NCBI GenBank assembly: GCA_023402915.1
Contig: JAEYFO010000259.1
Span: forward strand, 1-8,303
Origin: Bacillota bacterium
GTDB lineage: Bacteria; Bacillota; Clostridia; Christensenellales; CALWSW01
Length of the DNA: 8,303 nt
Reading direction: 5' to 3'
Numbering within the stretch: position 1 is the first letter of the stretch; each line of letters begins with the position of its first letter. This document shows, one piece after another, positions 1 to 6,692 of this stretch. The notes under the pieces are model-generated. The model had not been told where the DNA came from. It made no database searches and worked only from the letters and a program-made list of their open reading frames with translations. The position numbers were made by a program, and so were the translations under genes.

Positions 1-104
1 GGCTTTGGCGGCGGCGGTCGCAGCGGCGGTGGCGGCGGTGGTTTCGGCGGCGGTGGCCGCAGCGGTGGCTTTGGCGGCGGCGGTCGCAGCGGCGGTGGCG
101 GCGG
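1..104 (+). repeat. In-frame direct repeat coding for FGGGGRS units
   Basis: A 38-bp sequence at 1-38 recurs without mismatch at 67-104, an offset of 66 nt or 22 codons. A diverged copy of its core lies between them (about 40-66), with TTC for Phe and GGC CGC where the others use GGT CGC. The offset is a multiple of three, so copy-number change would keep the frame. The array probably continues to the left of the window. This is coding repeat, not a CRISPR array or mobile element. Confidence 0.8.
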
Positions 105-138
105 CACCCGTGGCGGCGGCGGTGGCCGCGGCAGATAA
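1..138 (+). CDS. 3' end of a gene encoding a Gly/Arg-rich C-terminal tail (5' part outside window)
   Basis: Frame 1 is open from the window edge to TAA at 136-138 and gives 45 residues made almost only of Gly, Arg, Ser and Phe. The unit FGGGGRS occurs three times, then the protein ends with a TRGGGGGRGR stretch. Tails like this (RGG-like, disordered, cationic) are known at the C-termini of bacterial DEAD-box RNA helicases, some other RNA-binding proteins and some single-stranded-DNA-binding proteins; they add non-specific nucleic-acid contacts. No folded domain lies inside the window, so the parent family cannot be named; a DEAD-box helicase is my first guess. The terminator at 197-233 fits the end of this gene. 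The other forward frame reads as Ala/Val repeats and is an artefact of the GGC-rich repeat. Confidence 0.75.
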   Translation, partial: GFGGGGRSGGGGGGFGGGGRSGGFGGGGRSGGGGGTRGGGGGRGR

Positions 139-196
139 GCTGCTGCTGAAAAAAGGAAGCTCCGGCGAATGGGCCGGAAGAAGAACGAACATTTGG

Positions 197-233
197 CAGG
201 GGCGCTTCAAAAAAGGAGCGCTCCTGTTTTTTT
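197..233 (+). terminator. Intrinsic terminator of the left-edge gene
   Basis: CAGGGGCGCTTC (197-208) pairs with GGAGCGCTCCTG (215-226) to give a 12-bp stem with two G.U wobbles and a loop of six A. It is followed at once by seven T (227-233). The position, 59 nt after the stop codon, fits the end of the Gly/Arg-tail gene. Confidence 0.9.
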
Positions 234-400
234 ACCGTCCTGCCGGCGAGAGGACAGAAGCTGTGTTTTTGAATTGTTTGAGTAAAGTTGAAAGGAAGGC
301 CGAAATGCGTTTGAAAGATGCTGGCAGATTTTTTGAAAACCGACGTAGCGCGCAGGCGCTCCCCTTTGGCGGCGGTGTGGCTTTTTCCGGCAGGATGCAC

Positions 401-406
401 TATAAT
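401..406 (+). promoter_or_regulatory. Possible sigma-A -10 box upstream of uvrC
   Basis: TATAAT at 401-406 is a perfect -10 hexamer 53 nt before the uvrC start and downstream of the previous terminator, so it is well placed to drive uvrC-hprK. There is no good -35: the 17-bp position (378-383) reads TGGCTT, which matches the consensus poorly. There is no TG directly in front of the -10 either. The call rests on the -10 box and on position. Confidence 0.45.
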
Positions 407-448
407 AAACAAAAGAATCGTGCGCCCCGCTGCGGGCGAACAGGACGC

Positions 449-453
449 GGAGG
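449..453 (+). promoter_or_regulatory. Ribosome binding site of uvrC
   Basis: GGAGG at 449-453 lies 6 nt before ATG 460. This close-to-ideal spacing fixes the uvrC start and argues against other start codons further in. Confidence 0.8.
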
Positions 454-459
454 ACTTCC

Positions 460-2400
460 ATGCTCGAATTGACCCCTGAGCGCTACAAGGCGCATCTTGC
501 CCACAAGCTGTCCCTTTTGCCGGACAGTCCGGGGGTGTATCTTCATAAGGACGCGCAGGGGAAGATCATTTACGTCGGCAAGGCCGTCTCCCTCAAAAAC
601 CGCGTCCGCCAGTATTTTCAATCGTCCAGAAACCACGGCCCCAAAGTGCAGGCCATGGTGCGTCACATCGCCGATTTTTCCTATATTCTGGTGGACAGCG
701 AGACGGAAGCGCTCACGCTCGAATGCAACCTCATCAAGCAGTACCGTCCGCGCTACAACATCCTCCTCAAGGACGACAAGGGCTTTCCCTACGTGCGCAT
801 CGACCGGCGAAACCCCTTTCCGCGGGCAGAGATCGTTTACCGGCTCAAGCAGGACGGCGCGCGCTATTTCGGCCCCTATCTGTCCCGCTATGCCGTGCGG
901 GAGGCCATGGACGCCGTGCGGGATAATTTTCCGCTGCGCACCTGTAAAAAGGACCTCAAAAAGGCCATTGCCCGCGGGGAACGGCCCTGCCTGAATTATC
1001 ACATCGGCAAATGCCTCGCGCCGTGCAGCGGCAGGGTCTCTGAAGAGGAATACCGGAAGATCGTCGATCAGGTGGCGGCCTTTCTCAGTGGAAAAACCGA
1101 CGAGACCCTTGCTCAGCTGCGCGCGGAGATGCAGCAGGCGTCGGACGAGCTGGCCTTCGAGCGGGCAGCCATGCTGCGCGACCGCATCCGCGCCATCGAG
1201 ACCATCAGCGAAAAGCAGAAGGCCATCACCACCGGCGAGGACGAGCGGGACATTTTTGCCGTTGCCCGGCGCGAGTTGGAGACGGTGGTGTTTGCGCTGT
1301 TCATGCGCGGCGGCAAGGTGGTCGGCGCGGAGCATTATGCCATCGATGCGGCGGACGACGCGCCGGAAGAGGTCATGGCTTCGTTTTTGATGCAGTTTTA
1401 TCACGAAGCCTATATTCCCAAGGAGATCATCGTGCGGGACGCGCCGGAAGGGCAGGAGGCGCTGGTTTCCTGGCTGAGCGAGAAGCGGGGCGGCAAGGTC
1501 AATCTGCACGTGCCTGTCCGGGGAGATAAGAAAAAGCTGGCCGATATGGCCGAACGGAACGGTCTGGATTATCTGGAAAAAACCGCCGCCACTCGTCAGA
1601 GGGAATGGGAGCGGACGGAGGGCGCGCTGCGCGATCTTGCGTCGGCGCTGGGGCTGGACGAGCTGCCGCGGCGCATGGAATGCTACGATATTTCCCACAC
1701 CATGGGCATGGAGCCGGTGGCTTCCATGGTCGTGTTTGAAGGGGGAAAGGCTGCGCCCAAGCAGTACCGCCGCTTCAAAGTGAAAAATTCCGGCAACGAC
1801 GATTACGCCGCCATGGAGGAGATCCTCACGCGAAGGATGGAACGGCTCAAAGCCGGGCGGGAAGCGGGCGAAGAGGACGGCTTTGCCGCCCGGCCCGACC
1901 TGCTGGTCATCGACGGCGGCAAGGGGCAGCTGGGCGTGTGCCTGCGGGTGCTCGAAGCGGAAGGATTGAGCGAGATTCCATCCATCGGCCTTGCGGAGCG
2001 GCTGGAAGAGGTGTTTCTGCCCGGCGAAAGCGCGCCGCTCCTTCTGGAGCGGGGCAGCCCGGCGCTGCATCTGCTCCAACGCATCCGCGACGAGGCGCAC
2101 CGCTTTGCGATCACCTACCACCGGAGCCTTCGAAACAAGGCGTCCATGGCCTCCGTGCTCGAGCAGATCAAGGGCGTGGGGCCGGTGCGGCGGCGGGCGC
2201 TGCTGGAAGCGTTTCCCTCGCCCGAAGCCATCCGGCAGGCCACGGAGGAAGAGCTGGCCGCGGCGAAGGACGTGGACAAGCGGACGGCGGCGCTGGTGTA
2301 TGCCTATTTTCACACAGAAAAAGTGACGACCGGAACAGCAGTCGGCGCGGCGGAGGAAGAACAGCAGCGAACAGACAGCCCGCAGGGGCAGAAGGGATGA
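460..2400 (+). CDS. uvrC: UvrABC excinuclease subunit C
   Basis: UvrC binds the UvrB-DNA complex at a lesion and makes both incisions during nucleotide excision repair in the cytoplasm. The 646-residue product has the full family layout. The N-terminal GIY-YIG nuclease (about 20-100) shows PGVY at 24-27, YVGKA at 38-42 and the likely catalytic Glu88 in LECNLIKQY. Four cysteines (C162, C177, C185, C189) match those that hold a 4Fe-4S cluster in UvrC. A UVR motif that contacts UvrB spans about 215-248. The RNase H-like second nuclease shows ECYDISHTMG (Asp410), VIDGGKGQL (Asp485) and DEAHRFA (His547). Tandem helix-hairpin-helix motifs lie at about 566-615, followed by a polar tail of about 28 residues. 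Length is slightly above the usual 590-620. hprK starts 7 nt after the stop, so the two genes are probably one transcript. Confidence 0.97.
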   Translation: MLELTPERYKAHLAHKLSLLPDSPGVYLHKDAQGKIIYVGKAVSLKNRVRQYFQSSRNHGPKVQAMVRHIADFSYILVDSETEALTLECNLIKQYRPRYNILLKDDKGFPYVRIDRRNPFPRAEIVYRLKQDGARYFGPYLSRYAVREAMDAVRDNFPLRTCKKDLKKAIARGERPCLNYHIGKCLAPCSGRVSEEEYRKIVDQVAAFLSGKTDETLAQLRAEMQQASDELAFERAAMLRDRIRAIETISEKQKAITTGEDERDIFAVARRELETVVFALFMRGGKVVGAEHYAIDAADDAPEEVMASFLMQFYHEAYIPKEIIVRDAPEGQEALVSWLSEKRGGKVNLHVPVRGDKKKLADMAERNGLDYLEKTAATRQREWERTEGALRDLASALGLDELPRRMECYDISHTMGMEPVASMVVFEGGKAAPKQYRRFKVKNSGNDDYAAMEEILTRRMERLKAGREAGEEDGFAARPDLLVIDGGKGQLGVCLRVLEAEGLSEIPSIGLAERLEEVFLPGESAPLLLERGSPALHLLQRIRDEAHRFAITYHRSLRNKASMASVLEQIKGVGPVRRRALLEAFPSPEAIRQATEEELAAAKDVDKRTAALVYAYFHTEKVTTGTAVGAAEEEQQRTDSPQGQKG

Positions 2401-2407
2401 AGCGATC

Positions 2408-3349
2408 ATGGCGATCAAGGGCACCAAATCCAAAAAATCCAAAATCGCAGTGCGGGAATTTACCGACGCGCTCAACATGACGGTCAGCGTGCCGGGGCGC
2501 GGCGCGTTCGAGGTGGGAAGCAGCGACGTGTACCGGCCGGGTATGCAGTGTATGGGCTATTTTACCCACTTCCCCTATGGGCGGGTGCAGCTGTTCGGCA
2601 ACGCGGAAATGACCTATCTGAGCGAGCTGGACGAAGAAACCGTCCGCCAGCGGCTCGAACGGTATTTTTCCTATGAGATTCCGGTCATTTGCCTCAGCCG
2701 CGGCTACAAAGCGCCGAAGATCATGCTCGATCTGGCGCGGGAAAAGGGCGTGCCCATTTTGCGAAGCGGCCTGACCACCACCCGCATCAGCCACAGGATC
2801 ACCAGCTTCCTCGACGTTCAGACCGCTCCGTGCATCACCCGCCACGGGGGCTTATTGGACGTGTACGGCGTGGGCATCATGCTCACGGGGGAATCGGGCA
2901 TCGGCAAAAGCGAGACGGCGCTCGAGCTTGTCAAGCGCGGCCACCGGCTCGTGGCGGACGACGTGGTCGAGATCCGCCGGGTGTCGGACGATATGCTTCA
3001 GGGCACGTCGCCCGAGCTGGTGCGCCACATGATGGAGCTGCGCGGCATCGGCATCATCGACGTGCGCTCCCTTTACGGCATCGGCGCGGTCATCAATGAA
3101 AAGAGCATCGATCTGGTCATCGAAATGGAGGACTGGAACGATCAGAAGGAATACGACCGGCTGGGCATCGAGAGCGACACGACGGAAATTTTGGGCGTGG
3201 AGGTGCCGAGCATCCTCATTCCCGTCCGTCCCGGCCGGAACCTGGCCATCATCGTGGAGGTGGCAGCCATGAATTTCCGCCTCAAGCGCATGGGCTACGA
3301 CGCGGCGCAGGAATTTGACCGGAGGCTGCTCGAACAGATGAATTCCTGA
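2408..3349 (+). CDS. hprK: HPr kinase/phosphorylase
   Basis: This bifunctional enzyme phosphorylates HPr on its regulatory serine and removes the phosphate again, which sets carbon catabolite repression and sugar uptake through the phosphotransferase system. The 313-residue product has the N-terminal HPrK domain (about 14-140; SRPG-like YRPGMQCMGYF at 42-52) and the C-terminal kinase domain. The latter shows His146, the Walker A loop GESGIGKSE (161-169), VADD (182-185), the family signature LRGIGIIDV (211-219) and PVRPGRNLAIIVEVAAMN (272-289). All expected catalytic elements are present. A basic stretch (residues 4-12) makes the N-terminus about ten residues longer than in Bacillus. ATG 2408 is preceded by a weak AAGGGA (2392-2397). 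The ATG at 2397 that overlaps the uvrC stop is in another frame and encodes only a short peptide. In many Clostridia uvrC-hprK leads into murB-rapZ-whiA genes; here it ends at a terminator. Confidence 0.97.
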   Translation: MAIKGTKSKKSKIAVREFTDALNMTVSVPGRGAFEVGSSDVYRPGMQCMGYFTHFPYGRVQLFGNAEMTYLSELDEETVRQRLERYFSYEIPVICLSRGYKAPKIMLDLAREKGVPILRSGLTTTRISHRITSFLDVQTAPCITRHGGLLDVYGVGIMLTGESGIGKSETALELVKRGHRLVADDVVEIRRVSDDMLQGTSPELVRHMMELRGIGIIDVRSLYGIGAVINEKSIDLVIEMEDWNDQKEYDRLGIESDTTEILGVEVPSILIPVRPGRNLAIIVEVAAMNFRLKRMGYDAAQEFDRRLLEQMNS

Positions 3350-3385
3350 AAAATCGGAGAAAATCAAAACGAACTGTAAAATCTG

Positions 3386-3418
3386 CGCTCCGGCGAAAGC
3401 ATTTGCCGGGGCGTTTTT
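3386..3418 (+). terminator. Intrinsic terminator of uvrC-hprK
   Basis: CGCTCCGGC (3386-3394) pairs with GCCGGGGCG (3405-3413), 9 bp with one T.G wobble and a 10-nt loop. Five T (3414-3418) follow. It lies 36 nt after the hprK stop. Its T-run touches the likely -35 box of the next promoter. Confidence 0.85.
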
Positions 3419-3444
3419 GCATTTGGGGCATCTTATGATATAAT
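3416..3444 (+). promoter_or_regulatory. Sigma-A promoter for the penicillin-binding protein unit
   Basis: A perfect TATAAT (3439-3444) carries an extended -10 TG (3436-3437). At 17-bp spacing the -35 reads TTTGCA (3416-3421), four of six matches to TTGACA; TTGCAT at 16 bp is the alternative. The extended -10 can make up for the weak -35. The start of transcription should be near 3451, which leaves a leader of about 160 nt. The sequence TGATATAAT is identical in the promoter at 7285-7313. Confidence 0.7.
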
Positions 3445-3449
3445 CGTAA

Positions 3450-3522
3450 AAACAGCGTTGGCTGTTTCTGGAAAAAAGAACAAACCGGCGCGACGGAGAA
3501 AGCGTTCAGTACCGTCCGCGCC
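3450..3522 (+). other. Structured 5' leader of the penicillin-binding protein mRNA
   Basis: Two hairpins fall in the predicted leader. AAACAGC (3450-3456) pairs with GCTGTTT (3461-3467) around a GTTG loop, right at the expected 5' end of the transcript. GGCGCGACGG (3487-3496) pairs with CCGTCCGCGCC (3512-3522), ten pairs with one bulged C and a 15-nt loop, followed by ATTTTG. The first could protect the mRNA end; the second could be a weak attenuator or only a spacer. I recognise no known riboswitch or T-box motif. Confidence 0.4.
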
Positions 3523-3611
3523 ATTTTGAAAAAGACCGGCCCTGTGCAGAGCGAAACGTCAAAAGAAAAATCGTTCGGCAGCGCCCGGCAAAGAAAGGAA
3601 CCCTCAGCAGG

Positions 3612-6600
3612 ATGAAACGAAACTTTTCCGGAAGATATGTGCTGCGAAGCGGCGGCCATGCCTGGAGAAAAACGCCCGCAGGCAGCAGGCATTCGGCGCA
3701 GGCGGAACAGCCGCAGGCCTGTCGGGAAGCGCAGCGCCTTTACGGGGCGGAACCGTCCGAAGAGCTGGCCGCAGCGGATCGGACCCGGGCCATTGACGGG
3801 CGTGGCTGGGAGGAAGAGCCTCTTTCGGCCGGGCAGCCGCCGGCGGAAGAAAAGACGCGCCAGAGCACCGTGCGGCAGAAGATGCACGCGCTCTTTTCCG
3901 GCGCAGCGGATGGAAAAACAAAGCGGTTTTCCCCGCAGCAGAGCGAGCCGCCCGTCATCAGCGACGCGCATCTGTATCAGGGCGGCGGGCAGGAGAGCAT
4001 GTTCACCCCGCGCACCCGTCCGCGCAGCTTTCCGCTTTCCGTGCTGTTCACGACGCTCAAGCTCATGGCCGTGCTCGTGCTGGCGCTGGGCTTTGCGGGG
4101 CTGGGCGCGGTGATGGGCATCGCCCGCTCCTACGTGCAGACCAGCCCGGAGCTGGACATCGGTCTGATCGAAAATCAGGCGCAGGCCTCCGTCATTTACG
4201 ACGGCAACGGCAACGTCATCACGAACTTCGTGGGGCTGGAAAACCGCGAGTGGGCTTCCATCGAAGAAATTCCGGACATGCTGGAAAACGCCTTTGTGGC
4301 CATTGAGGACGTGCGGTTTTACAAGCACGGCGGCGTGGATCTCAAGCGCCTTATCAGCGCGGTCATCAACACGCTGCGCAACAAAAACACCCATGGCGGC
4401 AGCACCATCACCCAGCAGCTCATCAAAAACCGCGTTCTTTCGAGCGAGCAGTCCTACAAGCGTAAGATTCAGGAAGCCTATCTTGCCTTCCAGCTCGAAA
4501 AGGAATACGACAAGGGCGACATCCTCGAAGCCTACCTCAACGCCGTGCCCCTCGGCGGGCTGAACTACGGCGTCAAGGCGGCGGCCAAGGACTATTTCGG
4601 CAAGGAGCTCTCCCAGCTGACCATCCGCGAATGCGCCATGCTGGCCGGGCTGACCCAGAATCCGACGAAGTACAATCCCCGTTCCAATAGGTACGACGCG
4701 AACCGGGATTTTCAGGTGACGGAGGATCGGACGAACACCGTGCTTGCCGCCATGTACAGCGCCGGATTCATCACGAAGGAACAATATGAATCCGCCAAGG
4801 CGGAAAAGGTGACCATCCTCGAAAAATCCACCGTCAGCCAGATGTACGACATGCCGGCGTTTGTGGAATACGCCGTGTCGAACGTCATCAAATACATGCT
4901 GCGCGACCGCGGATTGGAGGACACCAAGGCCAACCGCTCCGCCATCGAAAAGGAGCTGCGTACCGGCGGGTATCATATCTATACCACCGTCGATCCGGAC
5001 ATCCAGCACACCGTGCAGCAGACCCTTTCCGAATGGGAGAAATACCCAAAGCTGGCCGATCCCACCTATTCGGTCAAAATCAGCAAAAACGCCGACGGCA
5101 CCATCGACGAGATCGAGCAGCCGCAGGCGGCGGCCGTGGTCATCGACCAGCACACCGGCCAGATCAAGGCCATGGTGGGCAGCCGGGACGAGCCGACGCG
5201 AAAGAAGCTGCTCAACCGCGCGTATCAAAGCAACATGCCCATCGGCTCTTCCATCAAGCCCATCGCCGTGTACGCCCCCGCGCTGGAAAACGGCGCGTCA
5301 CCCGCGTCCATCCTTTTGAACTACGCGCAGGCCATCGAGGGCTACGGCGGCTCGAAGGGATACCCCAGCGGCGGCCTGTCCAAGCAGGGCCCCGTCACCA
5401 TGCGAAAGGGCGTGGTCAGCTCTTTGAACGTGGCGGCGGCGCGCACGCTCTTTGAAAAAGTGGGAACGGAAGCGGCGCGGGAGTATCTGATCCAGATGGG
5501 CGTCGATCCGGACAATATCTTTGCAGACGGCCCCGGCCTTGCGCTGGGCACGTCAGGCATTTCCATGCTGGAGCTGACCGCCGCTTACGCCACCCTTGCA
5601 AACGGCGGAACGTATCAGGAGCCCATCTCCTTCACGAAGGTGACGGACGCGAACGGCAACGTCGTTCTTGACGCGGAAAAGCTGCGCGAGACCCGTCAGG
5701 TCTTTAAGCCTTCCACCTGCTGGATGATGACGTCCATGCTTGAAAGCGCCGTCGCGGGCGGCACGGGCTCTGCGGCAAAGATCAGCGGCATGCACGTCGC
5801 CGGCAAGACCGGCACGAACGACAACTACCGCGGCGTGACGTTCGCCGGATATACGCCCTACTATACCAGCGCCCTGTGGATCGGCCACGACGATTACCGC
5901 TACGCCCTCAAGAGCGGCAGCACGGGCGGAGATTACGCCGCGCCCCTGTGGCAGGCGTATATGGAGCCCATTCATGAAGAGCTGGAAAACAAGGAGATCC
6001 TCGACGAAAAGCCCGAGGATCTGGGCCTTGTGAAGGTGAAGGTCTGCGCGGTCAGCGGCCTGCTGGCCACGGACGCCTGCAAAAACGATCCCGGCGGCCG
6101 CACCCCGGTGGAGGACTGGTTTGCCGCCGCGACCGTTCCCACGGAAAGCTGCAATATGCACACCACGGCGCTCTATTGTAAAACGTCCGGACAGCTGGCG
6201 GGCGCGTTCTGCCCGTCCGATCAGACGGAACAGCGCACGGCGCTGGTGATCCCCGTCGATTCCCAGCTGGCCACGATCGACGCAGCGCTCCTCAAGGAGA
6301 CCATGCCCACGGCCATCCTCGGCCTGACGGATGCGTCAGCGCTGCTGAATCCGGAATTGCTCACGCCCGAGCAGCAGGCGGAATACTTCTGCTCTGTCCA
6401 TACGGCGCAAAACAGCGGCCAACCTGGGCAGGAGGAGATCGACTACGCCGAAACGCTCATCGATTTTGCGCGGCGCATGGCGGACGATTCGGCCTATAAC
6501 CTGACCGGCGCGCAGCAGGAAGCGCTGCTCGATCTGGCGAATGAGCTGCAAACTGCCCTTTCCTCCGGCCAAAACGCGGAGCAGGTGGCTTCGCTGAGCC

Positions 6601-6692
6601 GGGAGCTGTATCACCTTTGCGTCTCCCTTCAGGAGGGGACGAACGACGACGACCTGATCGAGGAGGAAGAGGAGGACGTATGGATTCCCTGA
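3612..6692 (+). CDS. Class A penicillin-binding protein (bifunctional glycosyltransferase/transpeptidase)
   Basis: This membrane-anchored enzyme polymerises lipid II into glycan strands and cross-links the stem peptides outside the membrane (PBP1A/PonA type). The 1026 residues divide into: a polar cytoplasmic N-terminus (1-140); one membrane anchor (about 143-171) with Arg-rich flank inside; a GT51 glycosyltransferase (about 190-370) with EDVRFYKHGG (catalytic Glu232), GGSTITQQLIKN (262-273) and KIQE (Glu288); and a transpeptidase (about 500-785) with SSIK (Ser546, Lys549), SLN (604-606) and KTGT (732-735). A Cys-containing segment (about 806-880, SGLLATDAC) typical of clostridial homologues follows, then a helical, Gln-rich extension and a strongly acidic end (1012-1022). 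All catalytic residues are present. The start has a moderate AAAGGAA 11 nt upstream; Met130 (3999), just before the anchor, is an alternative start. The gene overlaps the next one by 13 nt. Confidence 0.95.
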   Translation: MKRNFSGRYVLRSGGHAWRKTPAGSRHSAQAEQPQACREAQRLYGAEPSEELAAADRTRAIDGRGWEEEPLSAGQPPAEEKTRQSTVRQKMHALFSGAADGKTKRFSPQQSEPPVISDAHLYQGGGQESMFTPRTRPRSFPLSVLFTTLKLMAVLVLALGFAGLGAVMGIARSYVQTSPELDIGLIENQAQASVIYDGNGNVITNFVGLENREWASIEEIPDMLENAFVAIEDVRFYKHGGVDLKRLISAVINTLRNKNTHGGSTITQQLIKNRVLSSEQSYKRKIQEAYLAFQLEKEYDKGDILEAYLNAVPLGGLNYGVKAAAKDYFGKELSQLTIRECAMLAGLTQNPTKYNPRSNRYDANRDFQVTEDRTNTVLAAMYSAGFITKEQYESAKAEKVTILEKSTVSQMYDMPAFVEYAVSNVIKYMLRDRGLEDTKANRSAIEKELRTGGYHIYTTVDPDIQHTVQQTLSEWEKYPKLADPTYSVKISKNADGTIDEIEQPQAAAVVIDQHTGQIKAMVGSRDEPTRKKLLNRAYQSNMPIGSSIKPIAVYAPALENGASPASILLNYAQAIEGYGGSKGYPSGGLSKQGPVTMRKGVVSSLNVAAARTLFEKVGTEAAREYLIQMGVDPDNIFADGPGLALGTSGISMLELTAAYATLANGGTYQEPISFTKVTDANGNVVLDAEKLRETRQVFKPSTCWMMTSMLESAVAGGTGSAAKISGMHVAGKTGTNDNYRGVTFAGYTPYYTSALWIGHDDYRYALKSGSTGGDYAAPLWQAYMEPIHEELENKEILDEKPEDLGLVKVKVCAVSGLLATDACKNDPGGRTPVEDWFAAATVPTESCNMHTTALYCKTSGQLAGAFCPSDQTEQRTALVIPVDSQLATIDAALLKETMPTAILGLTDASALLNPELLTPEQQAEYFCSVHTAQNSGQPGQEEIDYAETLIDFARRMADDSAYNLTGAQQEALLDLANELQTALSSGQNAEQVASLSRELYHLCVSLQEGTNDDDLIEEEEEDVWIP
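6661..6675 (+). promoter_or_regulatory. Ribosome binding site of the glycosylase gene, inside the penicillin-binding protein gene
   Basis: AGGAGG (6661-6666) and GGAGG (6671-6675) stand 13 and 4 nt before ATG 6680. Both lie in the Glu codons that encode the acidic tail of the upstream protein, so the same bases code for the tail and recruit ribosomes. Termination at 6690-6692 just past the new start favours translational coupling. Confidence 0.65.

Larger units (their letters stand above)
139..459. other. Gene-poor spacer between the left-edge gene and uvrC
   Basis: This 321-nt stretch holds a small hairpin just after the stop codon (TCCGGC 161-166 with GCCGGA 173-178, no T-run), the intrinsic terminator at 197-233, a possible -10 box at 401-406, and the uvrC ribosome binding site at 449-453. 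An ATG at 305 has a good AAGGAAGG sequence 5-6 nt upstream and opens a 55-codon frame that ends at 472, 13 nt inside uvrC. I do not call it a gene, because its predicted product (rich in Arg, Gly and Asn) resembles nothing I know and the possible uvrC promoter lies inside it. I see nothing else in 234-300. Confidence 0.6.

Noticed and set aside
1..104. Repeat array as a possible CRISPR
   Set aside because: The copies are in-frame coding repeats without unique spacers of constant length.
5..472. Open frame from a TTG at 5 giving an Ala/Val-rich 155-residue protein
   Set aside because: It is the +1 shift of the Gly-rich repeat and runs through the terminator at 197-233. Only its last part (from ATG 305) has a ribosome binding site and is treated separately as doubtful.
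400..2478. 692-codon open frame on the minus strand across uvrC
   Set aside because: It mirrors uvrC codon bias in GC-rich DNA, has no recognisable domain, and uvrC is certain on the other strand.
2397..2480. ATG overlapping the uvrC stop as the start of a coupled gene
   Set aside because: That frame encodes only about 27 residues. hprK begins in another frame at 2408.
3282..5228. 648-codon open frame on the minus strand across the hprK end and the penicillin-binding protein gene
   Set aside because: It crosses a terminator, a promoter and two clear genes on the opposite strand, and its product looks like antisense low-complexity sequence.
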